Assembly: GCF_020783655.1 (NCBI RefSeq)
Contig: NZ_JAJGQH010000007.1
Location: forward strand, 181,674-245,673
Length of the DNA: 64,000 nucleotides
DNA from: Xanthomonas melonis
Lineage (GTDB): Bacteria > Pseudomonadota > Gammaproteobacteria > Xanthomonadales > Xanthomonadaceae
Direction of reading: 5' to 3'
Shown here: positions 30,596 through 39,339 of the stretch, piece after piece
Layout: every line of letters begins with the position of its first letter
How positions within the stretch are numbered: position 1 is the first letter of the stretch
The notes under the pieces: generated by a model
Seen by the model: only the letters and a program-made list of their open reading frames with translations
The model's database searches: none
What the model was told of the DNA's origin: nothing
Made by a program: the position numbers and the translations under genes

Positions 30596-32851
30596 TCAGA
30601 AGTCCTTGTGCAACTGCAGGCCCACATAGCGCCGGTCGTCGCGCGGCACCAGGCGATAGACATTGCCGGCGGCATTGGCCAGCAGCGGCGCGTAAGAGCG
30701 GTCACCGAGATTGCGGCCGAGCACCGCCACCCGCCAGCCATGCGCATCGTCGGCCAGCGCGACGCTGGCATTCCAGATCGCATACGGGCCCTGGATGGTC
30801 TGCGGGGTCTGGCTGAGGTCGTACTGCACGCTGTCCTGCCAGCTCACATCGCCATTCAATTCCAGCGCCAGACTGCCGCGCAGCGGCACCCGGTAACCGG
30901 CACGTAGATTGCCCTTCCAGTCCGGCGAAAACGGCAGCGGCCGGCCATCGACATTGCAGTTGGCCGCTGCCGCTGCCGGGCATGCGAAGCGCTGGATGCG
31001 GGCCTGCGTGTAGGCCAGCGATGCCGCCAGATTCAGGCGTTCGGTGGCCCGATAGTCCAGATCCAGCTCAATGCCCTGGGTGCGCACCTGCCCGGCATTG
31101 ATCAGCCGCGTCACCACCTGCCCGGCCACCGTGTCGAAGAAATTGGCCTGGTAGTTGGCGTAGTCGGTGTGGAACAGCGCCAGGTTGGCACTGAGCCGGT
31201 CGTCCAGCGCACGCGCCTTCAGGCCGAGCTCCCAGGCAGTGGAGGTTTCCGGCTTCAATGCCGGCGTATCGCGCGGCTGCATGTTGAAGAACACGTTGTA
31301 GGCCGGGCCCTTGTAGCCGCGCGAATAGGTGAGGTAGCCGGTGGTGCGCGCATCGATGTCGTACTGCAGGCCGGTACGGCCGGAAACGCCGTTTTCCGCG
31401 GTGCTGCCGCTGCTGGCGGTGGCCGGCTGAATGCCGGTGACGGCGGTTGCAGAGGTGGACACGCGCTGATGTCGATAATCCAGCGTATCGCGGGTGACGC
31501 GCGCACCCAGCAAGGCGCGCAGATCCGGACGCCAATGCCAGGTGGCCTCGCCGAACACCGCATAGGTCTGGGCGCGAGTGTCGTAATCGGCCACGCCCCT
31601 GTTGCTGGCGGTCGGCGACGTCACCGTGCGCTGGTAGGTTTCTTCATTGCGCGCGTGCAGGTAGTACAGCCCGGCCACCGCTTCGACCGCACGGTCGCGC
31701 GGCGTCTCGATCCGCAGTTCCTGCGAGTACTGCGTGTAACCCAGCTCGCCGCGATCATGCGAGGCCGGGAAGGCCGCACCGCGTTGCGCGGTGCGATCGC
31801 CATCCTGCAACTGGGTGTTGTCCCATTGCCGCCATGCGCTGATCGAGGTCAGCAACGCCTCGCCGAGATGCTGATCCAGCTGCAGCGAGACGCCCTGGTT
31901 GGTGTCCTGCAGCCAGGTGCGGTAATCGCTGTTGATCTGCCGGTTGTCGGCACTTGCACGCACCGGCGCAAGTGCCGTCGCGAAGTCGGCGCGTGTCGCG
32001 GCCACCACGACGCCGCTGGGCGCATCGCTGTGCGAGCGCAGATGGTCGGCGAGCAAGGTGGCACTGAAGTCCGGCGTCGGCGTCAGCTCCAGCCGCAGCC
32101 GCGCACCGGCGCGCCGGTAGCCGTTGACGGTCTGCCCGTCTGCCAGGTTGCGCACGTTGCCGCCGTACTCGCCCCACAATGCCGAGACACTGGCTTTCAG
32201 AACCTCCGGCACCAGGGCGCCGCCGACGCTGGCACGCACGCGGTCCTCGTCGCCACCGCCGAAGTGCGCGTAATCGACGTTGCCGCCAAAGACCTCGGGC
32301 GCGGGTTTGCTGACGATGTTGAGCACGCCTGCCGACGCGTTCTTGCCGAACAAGGTCCCTTGGGGTCCGCGCAGGACTTCGATGCGCTCCACATCGAGCA
32401 GATCCAGGGTGGCCTGGCCCGGACGGCCCAGCACCACGCCATCGATCACGGTCGCCACACTGGGCTCCACACCTGGCGAGGTGGAGATGGTGCCCACGCC
32501 ACGCAGGAACAGCGAGGTGTCCTTGTTGGAGGCGCCGGTGCGGAAGGTCAGGCTGGGCACCAGCGCCGGCAGGTCTGCCACACTGTTGCGGTTCTCTTGC
32601 TCCAGGGTCTGCCCCTGGACCACCGATACCGCGACCGGCACCTGCTGCAAGGTGGTTTCGCGGCGGGTGGCGGTCACCTTCACCGCGCCCAGCGTCTGCG
32701 CCGCGCCCTCGGGTGCGGCAGCGGCCTCGCCCACCTCGTCGGCGAGGGCCGGTGCGCATGCCAGCGCAAGGCTCCACGCCAGCAACTGTGGTCTTCCTGG
32801 CAACCTCGATGCAGAAGCGCTCCTCGCGGGGAGCCGGTGTCGCACGGGCAT
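30596..32851 (-). CDS. TonB-dependent receptor of the organosulfur operon
   Basis: A 751-residue outer-membrane receptor. A signal peptide (LLAWSLALACAPALADE, about residues 22-38) is followed by a TonB box-like GAVKVTATRRE, a plug with RIEVLRGPQGTLFGKNASAG, and a barrel that ends RRYVGLQLHKDF. ATG 32851 has an AAGGA ribosome site. As first gene of an operon with a monooxygenase and SsuABC it probably imports a larger or scarce organosulfur compound; the ligand is unknown. Confidence 0.85.
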   Translation of the reverse strand: MPVRHRLPARSASASRLPGRPQLLAWSLALACAPALADEVGEAAAAPEGAAQTLGAVKVTATRRETTLQQVPVAVSVVQGQTLEQENRNSVADLPALVPSLTFRTGASNKDTSLFLRGVGTISTSPGVEPSVATVIDGVVLGRPGQATLDLLDVERIEVLRGPQGTLFGKNASAGVLNIVSKPAPEVFGGNVDYAHFGGGDEDRVRASVGGALVPEVLKASVSALWGEYGGNVRNLADGQTVNGYRRAGARLRLELTPTPDFSATLLADHLRSHSDAPSGVVVAATRADFATALAPVRASADNRQINSDYRTWLQDTNQGVSLQLDQHLGEALLTSISAWRQWDNTQLQDGDRTAQRGAAFPASHDRGELGYTQYSQELRIETPRDRAVEAVAGLYYLHARNEETYQRTVTSPTASNRGVADYDTRAQTYAVFGEATWHWRPDLRALLGARVTRDTLDYRHQRVSTSATAVTGIQPATASSGSTAENGVSGRTGLQYDIDARTTGYLTYSRGYKGPAYNVFFNMQPRDTPALKPETSTAWELGLKARALDDRLSANLALFHTDYANYQANFFDTVAGQVVTRLINAGQVRTQGIELDLDYRATERLNLAASLAYTQARIQRFACPAAAAANCNVDGRPLPFSPDWKGNLRAGYRVPLRGSLALELNGDVSWQDSVQYDLSQTPQTIQGPYAIWNASVALADDAHGWRVAVLGRNLGDRSYAPLLANAAGNVYRLVPRDDRRYVGLQLHKDF

Positions 32852-33000
32852 GTAGTTCCTTCGTCCGGCTGTCATGGATGTTCGATGCGCAATGTCGCTC
32901 TCGCAACGGCGGTGCGTGGCCAGCGTGCGGCATGCGGCCAGCAAGCCATCTCGACCGCAATGGCGCCCAGGCATGCTGTTTGTCGGCGTCGCGAGCGTCA

Positions 33001-33025
33001 AATAACCAATGTTTGGATGCTTATT
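33001..33025 (-). promoter_or_regulatory. AT-rich palindrome upstream of the organosulfur operon
   Basis: AATAA - CCAA-TGT-TTGG - ATGC - TTATT, an inner perfect CCAA/TTGG palindrome nested in an AATAA/TTATT repeat, standing out in GC-rich surroundings about 150 bases upstream of the receptor ATG. On the minus strand a TTGACG follows it with CAGCAT 17 bases later, a possible weak promoter. A LysR-type (CysB/Cbl-like) operator is a reasonable guess. Confidence 0.4.
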
Positions 33026-33116
33026 CACTCGGACGCGGTGCGCCCGGCATGCGTCTCGCCTCGAGCGCTGCCTCGCCCGGGCTGCGCAGGCCGCAACGAA
33101 CGGCGATAATGCCCGG

Positions 33117-33425
33117 ATGGATTCGCCCAAACCCTGGTATCTCTATCTGCTGCTGTGCCGCAACGGTAGCTATTACGCCGGGATCACCAACGACCTGGAG
33201 CGGCGCTTCCGGGCGCACGTAAACGGTAGCGGTGCGCGCTACACGCGCTGCAACCCGCCGCTGCAAGTTCTAGCCAGCCATCCCTATCCGGATCGGGCCA
33301 GTGCCTCGCGTGCCGAATACGCACTCAAGCGGCAGCCGCGTGCGCGCAAGCTGGACTGGCTGCTGTCGCAAACGCACGGCGTTGCCGGGTCACGGCCCGC
33401 TGACGCTTCGATCACGTCCATCTAG
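33117..33425 (+). CDS. GIY-YIG domain protein, UPF0213/YhbQ type
   Basis: A 102-residue single-domain nuclease-fold protein. The motif pair is seen as WYLYLLLC and [13 protein letters not shown], followed by [10 protein letters not shown] and [17 protein letters not shown], typical of the YhbQ group (related to the SLX1-type GIY-YIG fold). Possible DNA-structure endonuclease; cellular role not established. ATG 33117 chosen because the upstream extension is low-quality sequence. Confidence 0.85.
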   Translation: MDSPKPWYLYLLLCRNGSYYAGITNDLERRFRAHVNGSGARYTRCNPPLQVLASHPYPDRASASRAEYALKRQPRARKLDWLLSQTHGVAGSRPADASITSI

Positions 33426-33470
33426 CCCTGCGTTTCCTACGCTGCAGCCCCACTGAACCCGGAGCAGCGC

Positions 33471-34178
33471 ATGCACTATCAGCTCTATTACTGGACCGGT
33501 CTGCAAGGGCGTGGCGAATTCGTCCGCCTGGCCCTGGAAGACGCGGGTGCCGTCTACACCGATGTCGCGCGCGTCGAGGGCGACGATGTCATGAGCGGTT
33601 TCCTCGAAGGCCGGCAAGCCGGCGCACAGCCCTTCGCCCCACCCTTCCTGCGCGCAGGCGACATGGTCGTGGCACAGGTCGCCGCCATCCTGCATTTTCT
33701 TGGGCCCCGACTGCAGCTGGTCCCCGACGACGACGCGCGGCGCCTGCAGGCGCTGCAGTTGCAAATGACCATTGCCGATCTGGTGGCCGAAGTGCACGAC
33801 ACCCACCATCCGATCGCGTCGGGGCTGTACTACGAAGACCAGAAAGCCGAAGCGGCCAGGCGCGCCGAGGATCTGCGCGACAACCGGCTGCCCAAATTCC
33901 TCGGCTATTTCGAGCAGGTGGTGCAACAGGCCGGCGGGCAGACCGCGCTGGGTGAGCACTCCTATGTCGATCTGTCGCTGTTCCAGCTGCTCAGCGGACT
34001 GGATTACATGTTTCCGCAGAGGATGGCGACGCTGTCGAAAGACCTGCCGGGCCTGCGTGGCGTGCAGCAGCGTGTGGCAGCGCGCCCGCGCATTGCCGCC
34101 TACCTCGCCTCCGAACGGCGTGTGGCATTCAACACCAATGGCATCTTCCGGCATTACCCGGAGCTGGATGCCGCCTAG
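33471..34178 (+). CDS. glutathione S-transferase-like protein
   Basis: A 235-residue protein. The N-terminal thioredoxin-like half begins YQLYYWTGLQGRGEFVRLAL, a sigma/pi-class-like GST start with the Tyr typical of catalysis, and an all-alpha C-terminal half has HSYVDLSLFQLLSGL. It probably conjugates glutathione to electrophiles in the cytoplasm. GGAGCAGCGC precedes the ATG. It does not overlap any neighbour. Confidence 0.85.
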   Translation: MHYQLYYWTGLQGRGEFVRLALEDAGAVYTDVARVEGDDVMSGFLEGRQAGAQPFAPPFLRAGDMVVAQVAAILHFLGPRLQLVPDDDARRLQALQLQMTIADLVAEVHDTHHPIASGLYYEDQKAEAARRAEDLRDNRLPKFLGYFEQVVQQAGGQTALGEHSYVDLSLFQLLSGLDYMFPQRMATLSKDLPGLRGVQQRVAARPRIAAYLASERRVAFNTNGIFRHYPELDAA

Positions 34179-34197
34179 GCTACGGCATCAATGCAGC

Positions 34198-34235
34198 CAG
34201 CCGCTATGGCCGGGCCGGGCCGGCCGTAGCGGCTG
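34198..34235. terminator. 15-bp hairpin between convergent genes
   Basis: CAGCCGCTATGGCCG pairs with CGGCCGTAGCGGCTG (one G-T pair) around an 8-base loop, 20 bases after the GST-gene stop. No T run on either strand. Probably a bidirectional 3' end for the GST gene and the convergent DUF3014 gene. Confidence 0.5.
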
Positions 34236-34397
34236 CCAGCGCGCCGGATTCGCGCACCTGCGCTCATGCGAAGTCACAGCTCTGGTCTGCGCAACGCACG
34301 CGACACGGTGACCCGCGCAGCGGCACATGCGAGGACGGCGGCGCAAGCACGCCGCCCATCGCACACCGGCACACGGCGCCGGGCTCCGCGCGTCGCT

Positions 34398-35216
34398 TCA
34401 GCGCGTCTGCAACAAGGCCTTGCGGATGTGTTGCAGCTGCGTCCTCACGCGCGACGCCTGCTCCGGCCCCAGTCGCACGATGGCTTTCTGCCCCACCGAC
34501 AATCCTTCCAGCGCCGGGTCCACGAAGCGATAGCGGCCACGCGCATCGCGTACGACGTCGATGGGGTGTTGCGGGTCGGGTGTCCGCAACAGATGATCGA
34601 TCACATCCACCACGCGGTCGTTGAAGTAACGATCCGGCGCGCCCAGGTTCGCGTACGCCTGCTGGAACAGGGGATAGAAACGCACATAGCTGCGCACCAG
34701 CGCCTGCGCATCCACGCGGGTGAACGCAGCCACATAAGGTGCGTAGCGACGTGCGTTGGCATCGTCGATGACCGTGCGGTCGGCAGCGGCCACGACCTGC
34801 AGCTCACCCGGCACCGGTTGCAGTACCGATGCACGGCGGCTGATGCTGGGCTGGGTGAGGTTGTCGATCATCACGACCACACGTTCGATCAGATGCGGCC
34901 GCAACACGAGGGACAGCGCGGTATCGTCCTGCAGCAGATCCAGCAGCGCCTGCCAGGCCGCGTCATCGCTCTGGGCCAAGCCGGGAATCGCCGCATCGGC
35001 TGCATCGGGAGACGGGATCTGGACCGGATGCCGCGGCCCGGCAGGTGCTGGCGGCGGAGGTGCGGCCGCAGTCGCCACCGCATCGGCGGTTCGGTTGCGG
35101 GGCGCAGGCGATGCGCCCGATGTCTCGCGCTGCCCGCTAAACAGCCACCAGGCAGCGCCGGCGATCAATGGCACCGCCAACAGCCACGGCCAGCGTGAAG
35201 GCTTGGTTTGCATCAT
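34398..35216 (-). CDS. DUF3014 membrane-anchored protein
   Basis: A 272-residue protein with one N-terminal membrane segment (WPWLLAVPLIAGAAWWLF, about residues 9-26), a Pro/Ala-rich linker (45-70), and a C-terminal domain with LIERVVVMIDNL, FYPLFQQAYANLGAP and KAIVRLGPEQASRVR that I recognise as DUF3014. Function unknown; the topology suggests an inner-membrane anchor with a periplasmic domain. Two adjacent ATGs (35216, 35213) follow AGGAG; either may be used. Confidence 0.75.
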   Translation of the reverse strand: MMQTKPSRWPWLLAVPLIAGAAWWLFSGQRETSGASPAPRNRTADAVATAAAPPPPAPAGPRHPVQIPSPDAADAAIPGLAQSDDAAWQALLDLLQDDTALSLVLRPHLIERVVVMIDNLTQPSISRRASVLQPVPGELQVVAAADRTVIDDANARRYAPYVAAFTRVDAQALVRSYVRFYPLFQQAYANLGAPDRYFNDRVVDVIDHLLRTPDPQHPIDVVRDARGRYRFVDPALEGLSVGQKAIVRLGPEQASRVRTQLQHIRKALLQTR

Positions 35217-35498
35217 GGAACTCCTGACATCGACAACATCAGGGTGTGACCACGGGAGATCGTGGTGGTTCCATCGATATGGCGCCATCGCGCACTCGTC
35301 GCTTGCGGGGTGCGACCCCACACTTCACTTTGGCGAGTCAAAGCGCGCGCATCGCGCGCAACCACTTCACCGGACCAAGCCTCGCGTAAGCATCACTCCA
35401 CGGAACATGCCATCGGCCAGACGCACGCGCGAATGCGCCGTTCACGCCACCACGCAGCGCCAGCGCCGTCAACCAGACACAGGCGCTGCGCTCCACGC

Positions 35499-36668
35499 TC
35501 AATTGGCGAAATTCAGCCGCGCATCCACCCATGCCGCCACGATGACGGCCGCCACCTGTTCGGCCTGGCGCGCAGGCAGCCGCTTTTCGCGCACCAGCCA
35601 TGCGGCGGTGTCGCGACGCACTTGCGGCAGCAGCGCGCGCGCTGCCTTGCGATCTGCGGCAGGCCAGTCGCTCTGTTCGCCGTGCCAGGCTGCAATCGCC
35701 TGGTCCGGATCATCCCCATACCGTTCGCGCAAGGCCGGCTGCAGATACAGCAGCGGCGATACCGCAGCGCGCAGTGCGATGACGCTCCACTCGGCGTAGC
35801 TGGAATAGCGAATGGTCCCGGCCTGCTTGCCCAGCGCCTCGATCAGCGGTTCGAATCCCTTGTCCAGCTGCGCCCAGCTGGCCAGTGCGAACAGCCCTCC
35901 CGGCGGCTCGCACACCGGTGCGAACGCGTCCCGGGTGGAGCCGTACAGCGGCCCGAATGCCTCATACGCCGGCTCGCCCACCGCCGCGAAGACGAAGCAG
36001 TGCACATAGCCGCGCGTTCCGCTGCGATCCTGCTCGATCCACATGCGCAGCAGCATGAGCACTTTTTTCGGATCCTGGGCATTGGGACCGGCAGCGGCAT
36101 CGTCGAGCAGTGATGCCGCGAACGCGTCGACACGGCGCAAGGCCATGTGCGCACGTTCGAAGCGCGCAGTCGCCTGCGCCGCCTCCACGCCGGCGGCCGG
36201 CACGAACCGATGCAGGTATGCCAGCCACGCCGAGGCCAGCGGTGCGTCGTAAGCCTGCAATTGACGCGCAGCTTCGGCAGCAGCGGCGGGAATCCGCGCG
36301 ATGATGCGATCCAGTGCCTGTTGCTGGGCAATGAGCGCCTTGTCCAGTGCGTCGCGACGGGCGGTGAGGCTGCGCGTCAGGCAGTCGTCTGGCCTGGCCT
36401 GCTGCGTGCAGGTGTTGCGCTGCTGCAGCCAGGCGCGCTGCTGCTCGCGCACGCCGGCCACCGCGTGACGTGGCACGGTCTGCAGCAACGCCTGATAGGT
36501 CTCGTGCAGTTGCTCGTCCAGCAGTCCGAGCGATTTCACTGCGCACAGGCGCTTTTCCACCGGCGTGCCTGCCTGTCTGCAGTCGAACGAGGCCGCCCAG
36601 GCGCCGCTGGCCGCAAGCCCCACCGCACCGCCCACCAACCAGCGAACCACGCGCGAAGCGGAACTCAC
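35499..36668 (-). CDS. secreted protein with N-terminal LprI/DUF1311-like domain
   Basis: 389 residues. After a signal peptide (residues 1-25, ending GAWAA) comes a Cys-containing domain FDCRQAGTPVEKRLC...QRNTC...DDCLTRSL (about 27-100) of the lysozyme-inhibitor LprI type. It is followed by about 280 residues I do not recognise. The GTG start at 36668 overlaps the stop of the permease gene (GTGA), so the two are translationally coupled. Most LprI proteins are about 100-150 residues, so the long C-terminal part is unusual. Confidence 0.7.
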   Translation of the reverse strand: MSSASRVVRWLVGGAVGLAASGAWAASFDCRQAGTPVEKRLCAVKSLGLLDEQLHETYQALLQTVPRHAVAGVREQQRAWLQQRNTCTQQARPDDCLTRSLTARRDALDKALIAQQQALDRIIARIPAAAAEAARQLQAYDAPLASAWLAYLHRFVPAAGVEAAQATARFERAHMALRRVDAFAASLLDDAAAGPNAQDPKKVLMLLRMWIEQDRSGTRGYVHCFVFAAVGEPAYEAFGPLYGSTRDAFAPVCEPPGGLFALASWAQLDKGFEPLIEALGKQAGTIRYSSYAEWSVIALRAAVSPLLYLQPALRERYGDDPDQAIAAWHGEQSDWPAADRKAARALLPQVRRDTAAWLVREKRLPARQAEQVAAVIVAAWVDARLNFAN

Positions 36669-38266
36669 TGCACGGCGTCCTTGCGCGCCGGCAACAGCGA
36701 CAACAGCAGCAAGGTCGCCGCCAGCGCGACATAGGCGCCGACGAACTGCCAGCTGATCACCCGCGCCAGCCCCTGCAGCGACCATGGCAGATAGATGCCG
36801 CCACGCGGATCCACCGAGTGGATCAGGCCGAACAGGGTCAACCCGGCCGCCACCAGCAGAAACACTGCGCCGCGCCGCAGGCGGCCATCGATCATCGCCG
36901 CCACCGTGGCGATCCACAGCATCGCGGTGATGATGAAGCCGTTGCCCAGCGCGAAGATCACTGCCAGCTCGGGCAGACCGTGGCCGTCCACCTGCGTGGT
37001 CAGGGCCACCAATTGCTCCTGCGCCATCCAGCCCGGCGCCTTGATGGTCAGCAGATACGCCACCGATGGCAGAAAACCCAACACCATGGCGCCGGCATGC
37101 TGCCTGGGGGTGGCCTGGAACGCCTGGGTGGTGATGTCGATCGACACGTAGACGATGATCGGCGCCAGCACCGCCAGCGGCAGCCATTGCACCAGACCGC
37201 TGATGATGCCGAGCATGCCGCCGATGCCGACGAACAGCCCGGTCAACAGGGTGTAGCCCGAGCGCGCGCCCATGTGTTTGTACGCAGGCTGGCCGATGTA
37301 GGGCGTGGTCTGCGCCACGCCGCCGCAGACGCCGGCCACCAGCGTGGCGAGGGCCTCCACCAGCAGGATGTCGCGGGTGCGGTAATCGTCGCCGGCCGCG
37401 CGTGCGCTCTCGCTGACATTGATGCCGCCCACCACCATCAGCAGCCCGAAGGGCAACAGCAATGGCAGGTAGGCCACCGTCGACGGCAGCCCGTCGATGA
37501 AGCCCAGGTTCGGCAGCGGCAGCACGATCTGCGGCGCGGTCCAGGCCGGCATCGCGAAGCCCGGTGCGCCCAGCCCGGCCAGTCCGAGTCCGTAGTAGAG
37601 GGCGGTTCCGATCAGAAAGGCCACCAGCACGCCCGGCAGTTTGGTCGGCAAGCGCCCCTTGGCCAACAGCACGTACAGCAGCAGGCCGAGGGTGACGAAA
37701 CCGGCCACCGGCGAGCGCAGGGTCTCCAGCAACGGCAGCAGCCCCATCAGCACCAGCGCGATGCCGGCGATCGAGCCGAGCAGGGCCGCACGCGGCAGCG
37801 CGCGCGTCACCGCCTCGCCCACGAATGACAGCACCAGCTTGAGCAGGCCCATCACCACCAGCGCGGCCATGCCGAGCTTCCAGGTGGCGATCGCTGCCGC
37901 CTGCACGTCCAGCCCCTGCGCCTTGAAGCCGGCAAAGGCCGGCCCCAGCACCAGCAGCGCCATGCCGATGCTGGTGGGCGCGTCCAGGCCCAACGGCATC
38001 GCAGTGACGTCATCGCGCCCGGTGCGCGCGGCCAGCCGCCGCGCCATCAAGGTGTAAAGCAGGTTGCCCACCAGCACGCCGAACGCGGTGCCGGGAAACA
38101 TCCGTCCGAACACTACCTCGGGGGGAAATCCATAGATTCCCACCAGCGCCATCGCAATGAAGCCGAGGATGGAAAGATTGTCGACCACCAGGCCGAAGAA
38201 GCCATTGAGATCGCCAGCGACAAACCAGCGCGGCGCAGCCGCAGGACGCGAAGAAGGAGCCGACAT
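36665..38266 (-). CDS. NCS2-family (xanthine/uracil-type) permease
   Basis: A 533-residue inner-membrane protein with 12 or more hydrophobic segments. DVTAMPLGLDAPTSIGM, VGGINVSESARAAGDDYRTRD and GVAQTTPYIGQPAYKHMGA resemble the nucleobase:cation symporter-2/SulP superfamily. Substrate is not determinable. No purine catabolic genes are adjacent; the only partner is the coupled LprI-domain gene downstream. Confidence 0.75.
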   Translation of the reverse strand: MSAPSSRPAAAPRWFVAGDLNGFFGLVVDNLSILGFIAMALVGIYGFPPEVVFGRMFPGTAFGVLVGNLLYTLMARRLAARTGRDDVTAMPLGLDAPTSIGMALLVLGPAFAGFKAQGLDVQAAAIATWKLGMAALVVMGLLKLVLSFVGEAVTRALPRAALLGSIAGIALVLMGLLPLLETLRSPVAGFVTLGLLLYVLLAKGRLPTKLPGVLVAFLIGTALYYGLGLAGLGAPGFAMPAWTAPQIVLPLPNLGFIDGLPSTVAYLPLLLPFGLLMVVGGINVSESARAAGDDYRTRDILLVEALATLVAGVCGGVAQTTPYIGQPAYKHMGARSGYTLLTGLFVGIGGMLGIISGLVQWLPLAVLAPIIVYVSIDITTQAFQATPRQHAGAMVLGFLPSVAYLLTIKAPGWMAQEQLVALTTQVDGHGLPELAVIFALGNGFIITAMLWIATVAAMIDGRLRRGAVFLLVAAGLTLFGLIHSVDPRGGIYLPWSLQGLARVISWQFVGAYVALAATLLLLSLLPARKDAVQ

Positions 38267-38662
38267 GAGAACCGGGAGGCATGGGGGTCGGGCGATGGTA
38301 GCCGCTGCCTCCCAGGCGCGACAGCGCTGCGGTGGATCAGAGCATGCCGCCACCGCCACGCTGACACCGGCCGCCTGCCGTGGCGACCGGCCAGCACGGC
38401 GTCACGGTATCGCCTCATCGGCGCCTATCCGGTCCTCGATCACGGCATGGCGGGCGCTGCGATAACGCACTTGCACCCGCGACTGGTCCAGGTTCACGTC
38501 CAGCGCCTGCAGGCGATCGCCCTTGATCAGATAGCGCCGCGTGGTCGCCCATGCGGAACGCCCGCAGAAAGCGGCCCAGGCGACATCCGCCGATCGCAGC
38601 CGACGACATCCCATGCTCAGGCAGCGCCGCTGGCCTGCCGGTCGTCACGCCGACACTGCCGC
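38267..38662. other. 396-base gap upstream of the permease gene
   Basis: Mostly GC-rich sequence without clear promoter elements. It holds one weak candidate small gene on the minus strand (38402-38614), listed separately, just downstream of the DUF3574 lipoprotein gene. Confidence 0.35.
38402..38614 (-). CDS. possible small hypothetical protein
   Basis: 70 residues. The second half (RYLIKGDRLQALDVNLDQS, then RVQVRYRS and IEDRIGADEAIP) has a believable amphipathic strand-rich composition. The N-terminal part is Arg/Ala/Trp-rich and has no good ribosome site. It could be the end of a broken gene or a shadow frame. It lies 48 bases downstream of the DUF3574 gene on the same strand. Confidence 0.3.
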   Translation of the reverse strand: MGCRRLRSADVAWAAFCGRSAWATTRRYLIKGDRLQALDVNLDQSRVQVRYRSARHAVIEDRIGADEAIP

Positions 38663-39136
38663 TCAGAACGACACCTCTACCGCCTGCCGCGACCACAGCA
38701 CCGACTGGTGCCCGGTGGCCTGCTTCCACGCCAGCCGGATCGCCTCGATGTCGTTGCGCCGCTGCGGGGTGTCTTCGTGCAGGATCACCAGCACCTTGGT
38801 GCCGAGCCGGTTCGGCTGTTTGGCACCGCGGAACAGCCACTGGCCGTAGGCGTCGAACACGGTCAGCCCGTCCGGAAAGCGCGGCGTCACTTCCTTGTCC
38901 AGGAAGGCGCGCCACTGCGCCTCGCCGATGGTGCGGGTCTGCGGGCGGTCGGCCGGGCCGGTTTCCTCGCCCACACCGAAGTACAGCTCGCTGCGCACCC
39001 AACCGTGCGGCGCAGCCGGCCGCGCCGCATCGCCCTGCAGGCTGGCGGTGGTCGAGGCCGGTGCACTGGCGGGCGTGGTGGCGCAGGCACTCAGCGCCAG
39101 CATGGCAGCAAGCAGGCAGGACGGCAGCAATTTCAT
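38663..39136 (-). CDS. DUF3574 lipoprotein
   Basis: A 157-residue putative lipoprotein: signal sequence with lipobox LSAC (Cys18), then a DUF3574-like domain with RSELYFGVGE, WRAFLDKEVTPRFPDGLTVFDAYGQW and a conserved LVILHEDT. Function unknown. It is divergent from the TonB receptor at 39340; the 203-base gap holds both promoters. Confidence 0.75.
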   Translation of the reverse strand: MKLLPSCLLAAMLALSACATTPASAPASTTASLQGDAARPAAPHGWVRSELYFGVGEETGPADRPQTRTIGEAQWRAFLDKEVTPRFPDGLTVFDAYGQWLFRGAKQPNRLGTKVLVILHEDTPQRRNDIEAIRLAWKQATGHQSVLWSRQAVEVSF

Positions 39137-39236
39137 CGACTTCTCCACAACAGGTTCGGGGGCGGGCTCATGCGCGCCCGGCATCAGCTGATGCCGGCGT
39201 GCGCACTGTGACATCTCGCACGGGCCTGAACAACGC

Positions 39237-39242
39237 GATAAT
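39237..39242 (+). promoter_or_regulatory. candidate -10 element for the orphan TonB receptor
   Basis: GATAAT, a five-of-six match to TATAAT, about 100 bases upstream of the receptor ATG. No good -35 at 16-18 bases was found (GTGACA at 39208-39213 is too far), so this is tentative. Confidence 0.3.
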
Positions 39243-39339
39243 ATCTCTCCATCCGGATGAATGTGGACAATTCCATCCCTTTGCGCGCCACCCGGCCGGA
39301 TGCCATCACGCGGCGCGTTGCAGTTGCAGGAGAGAGAGC

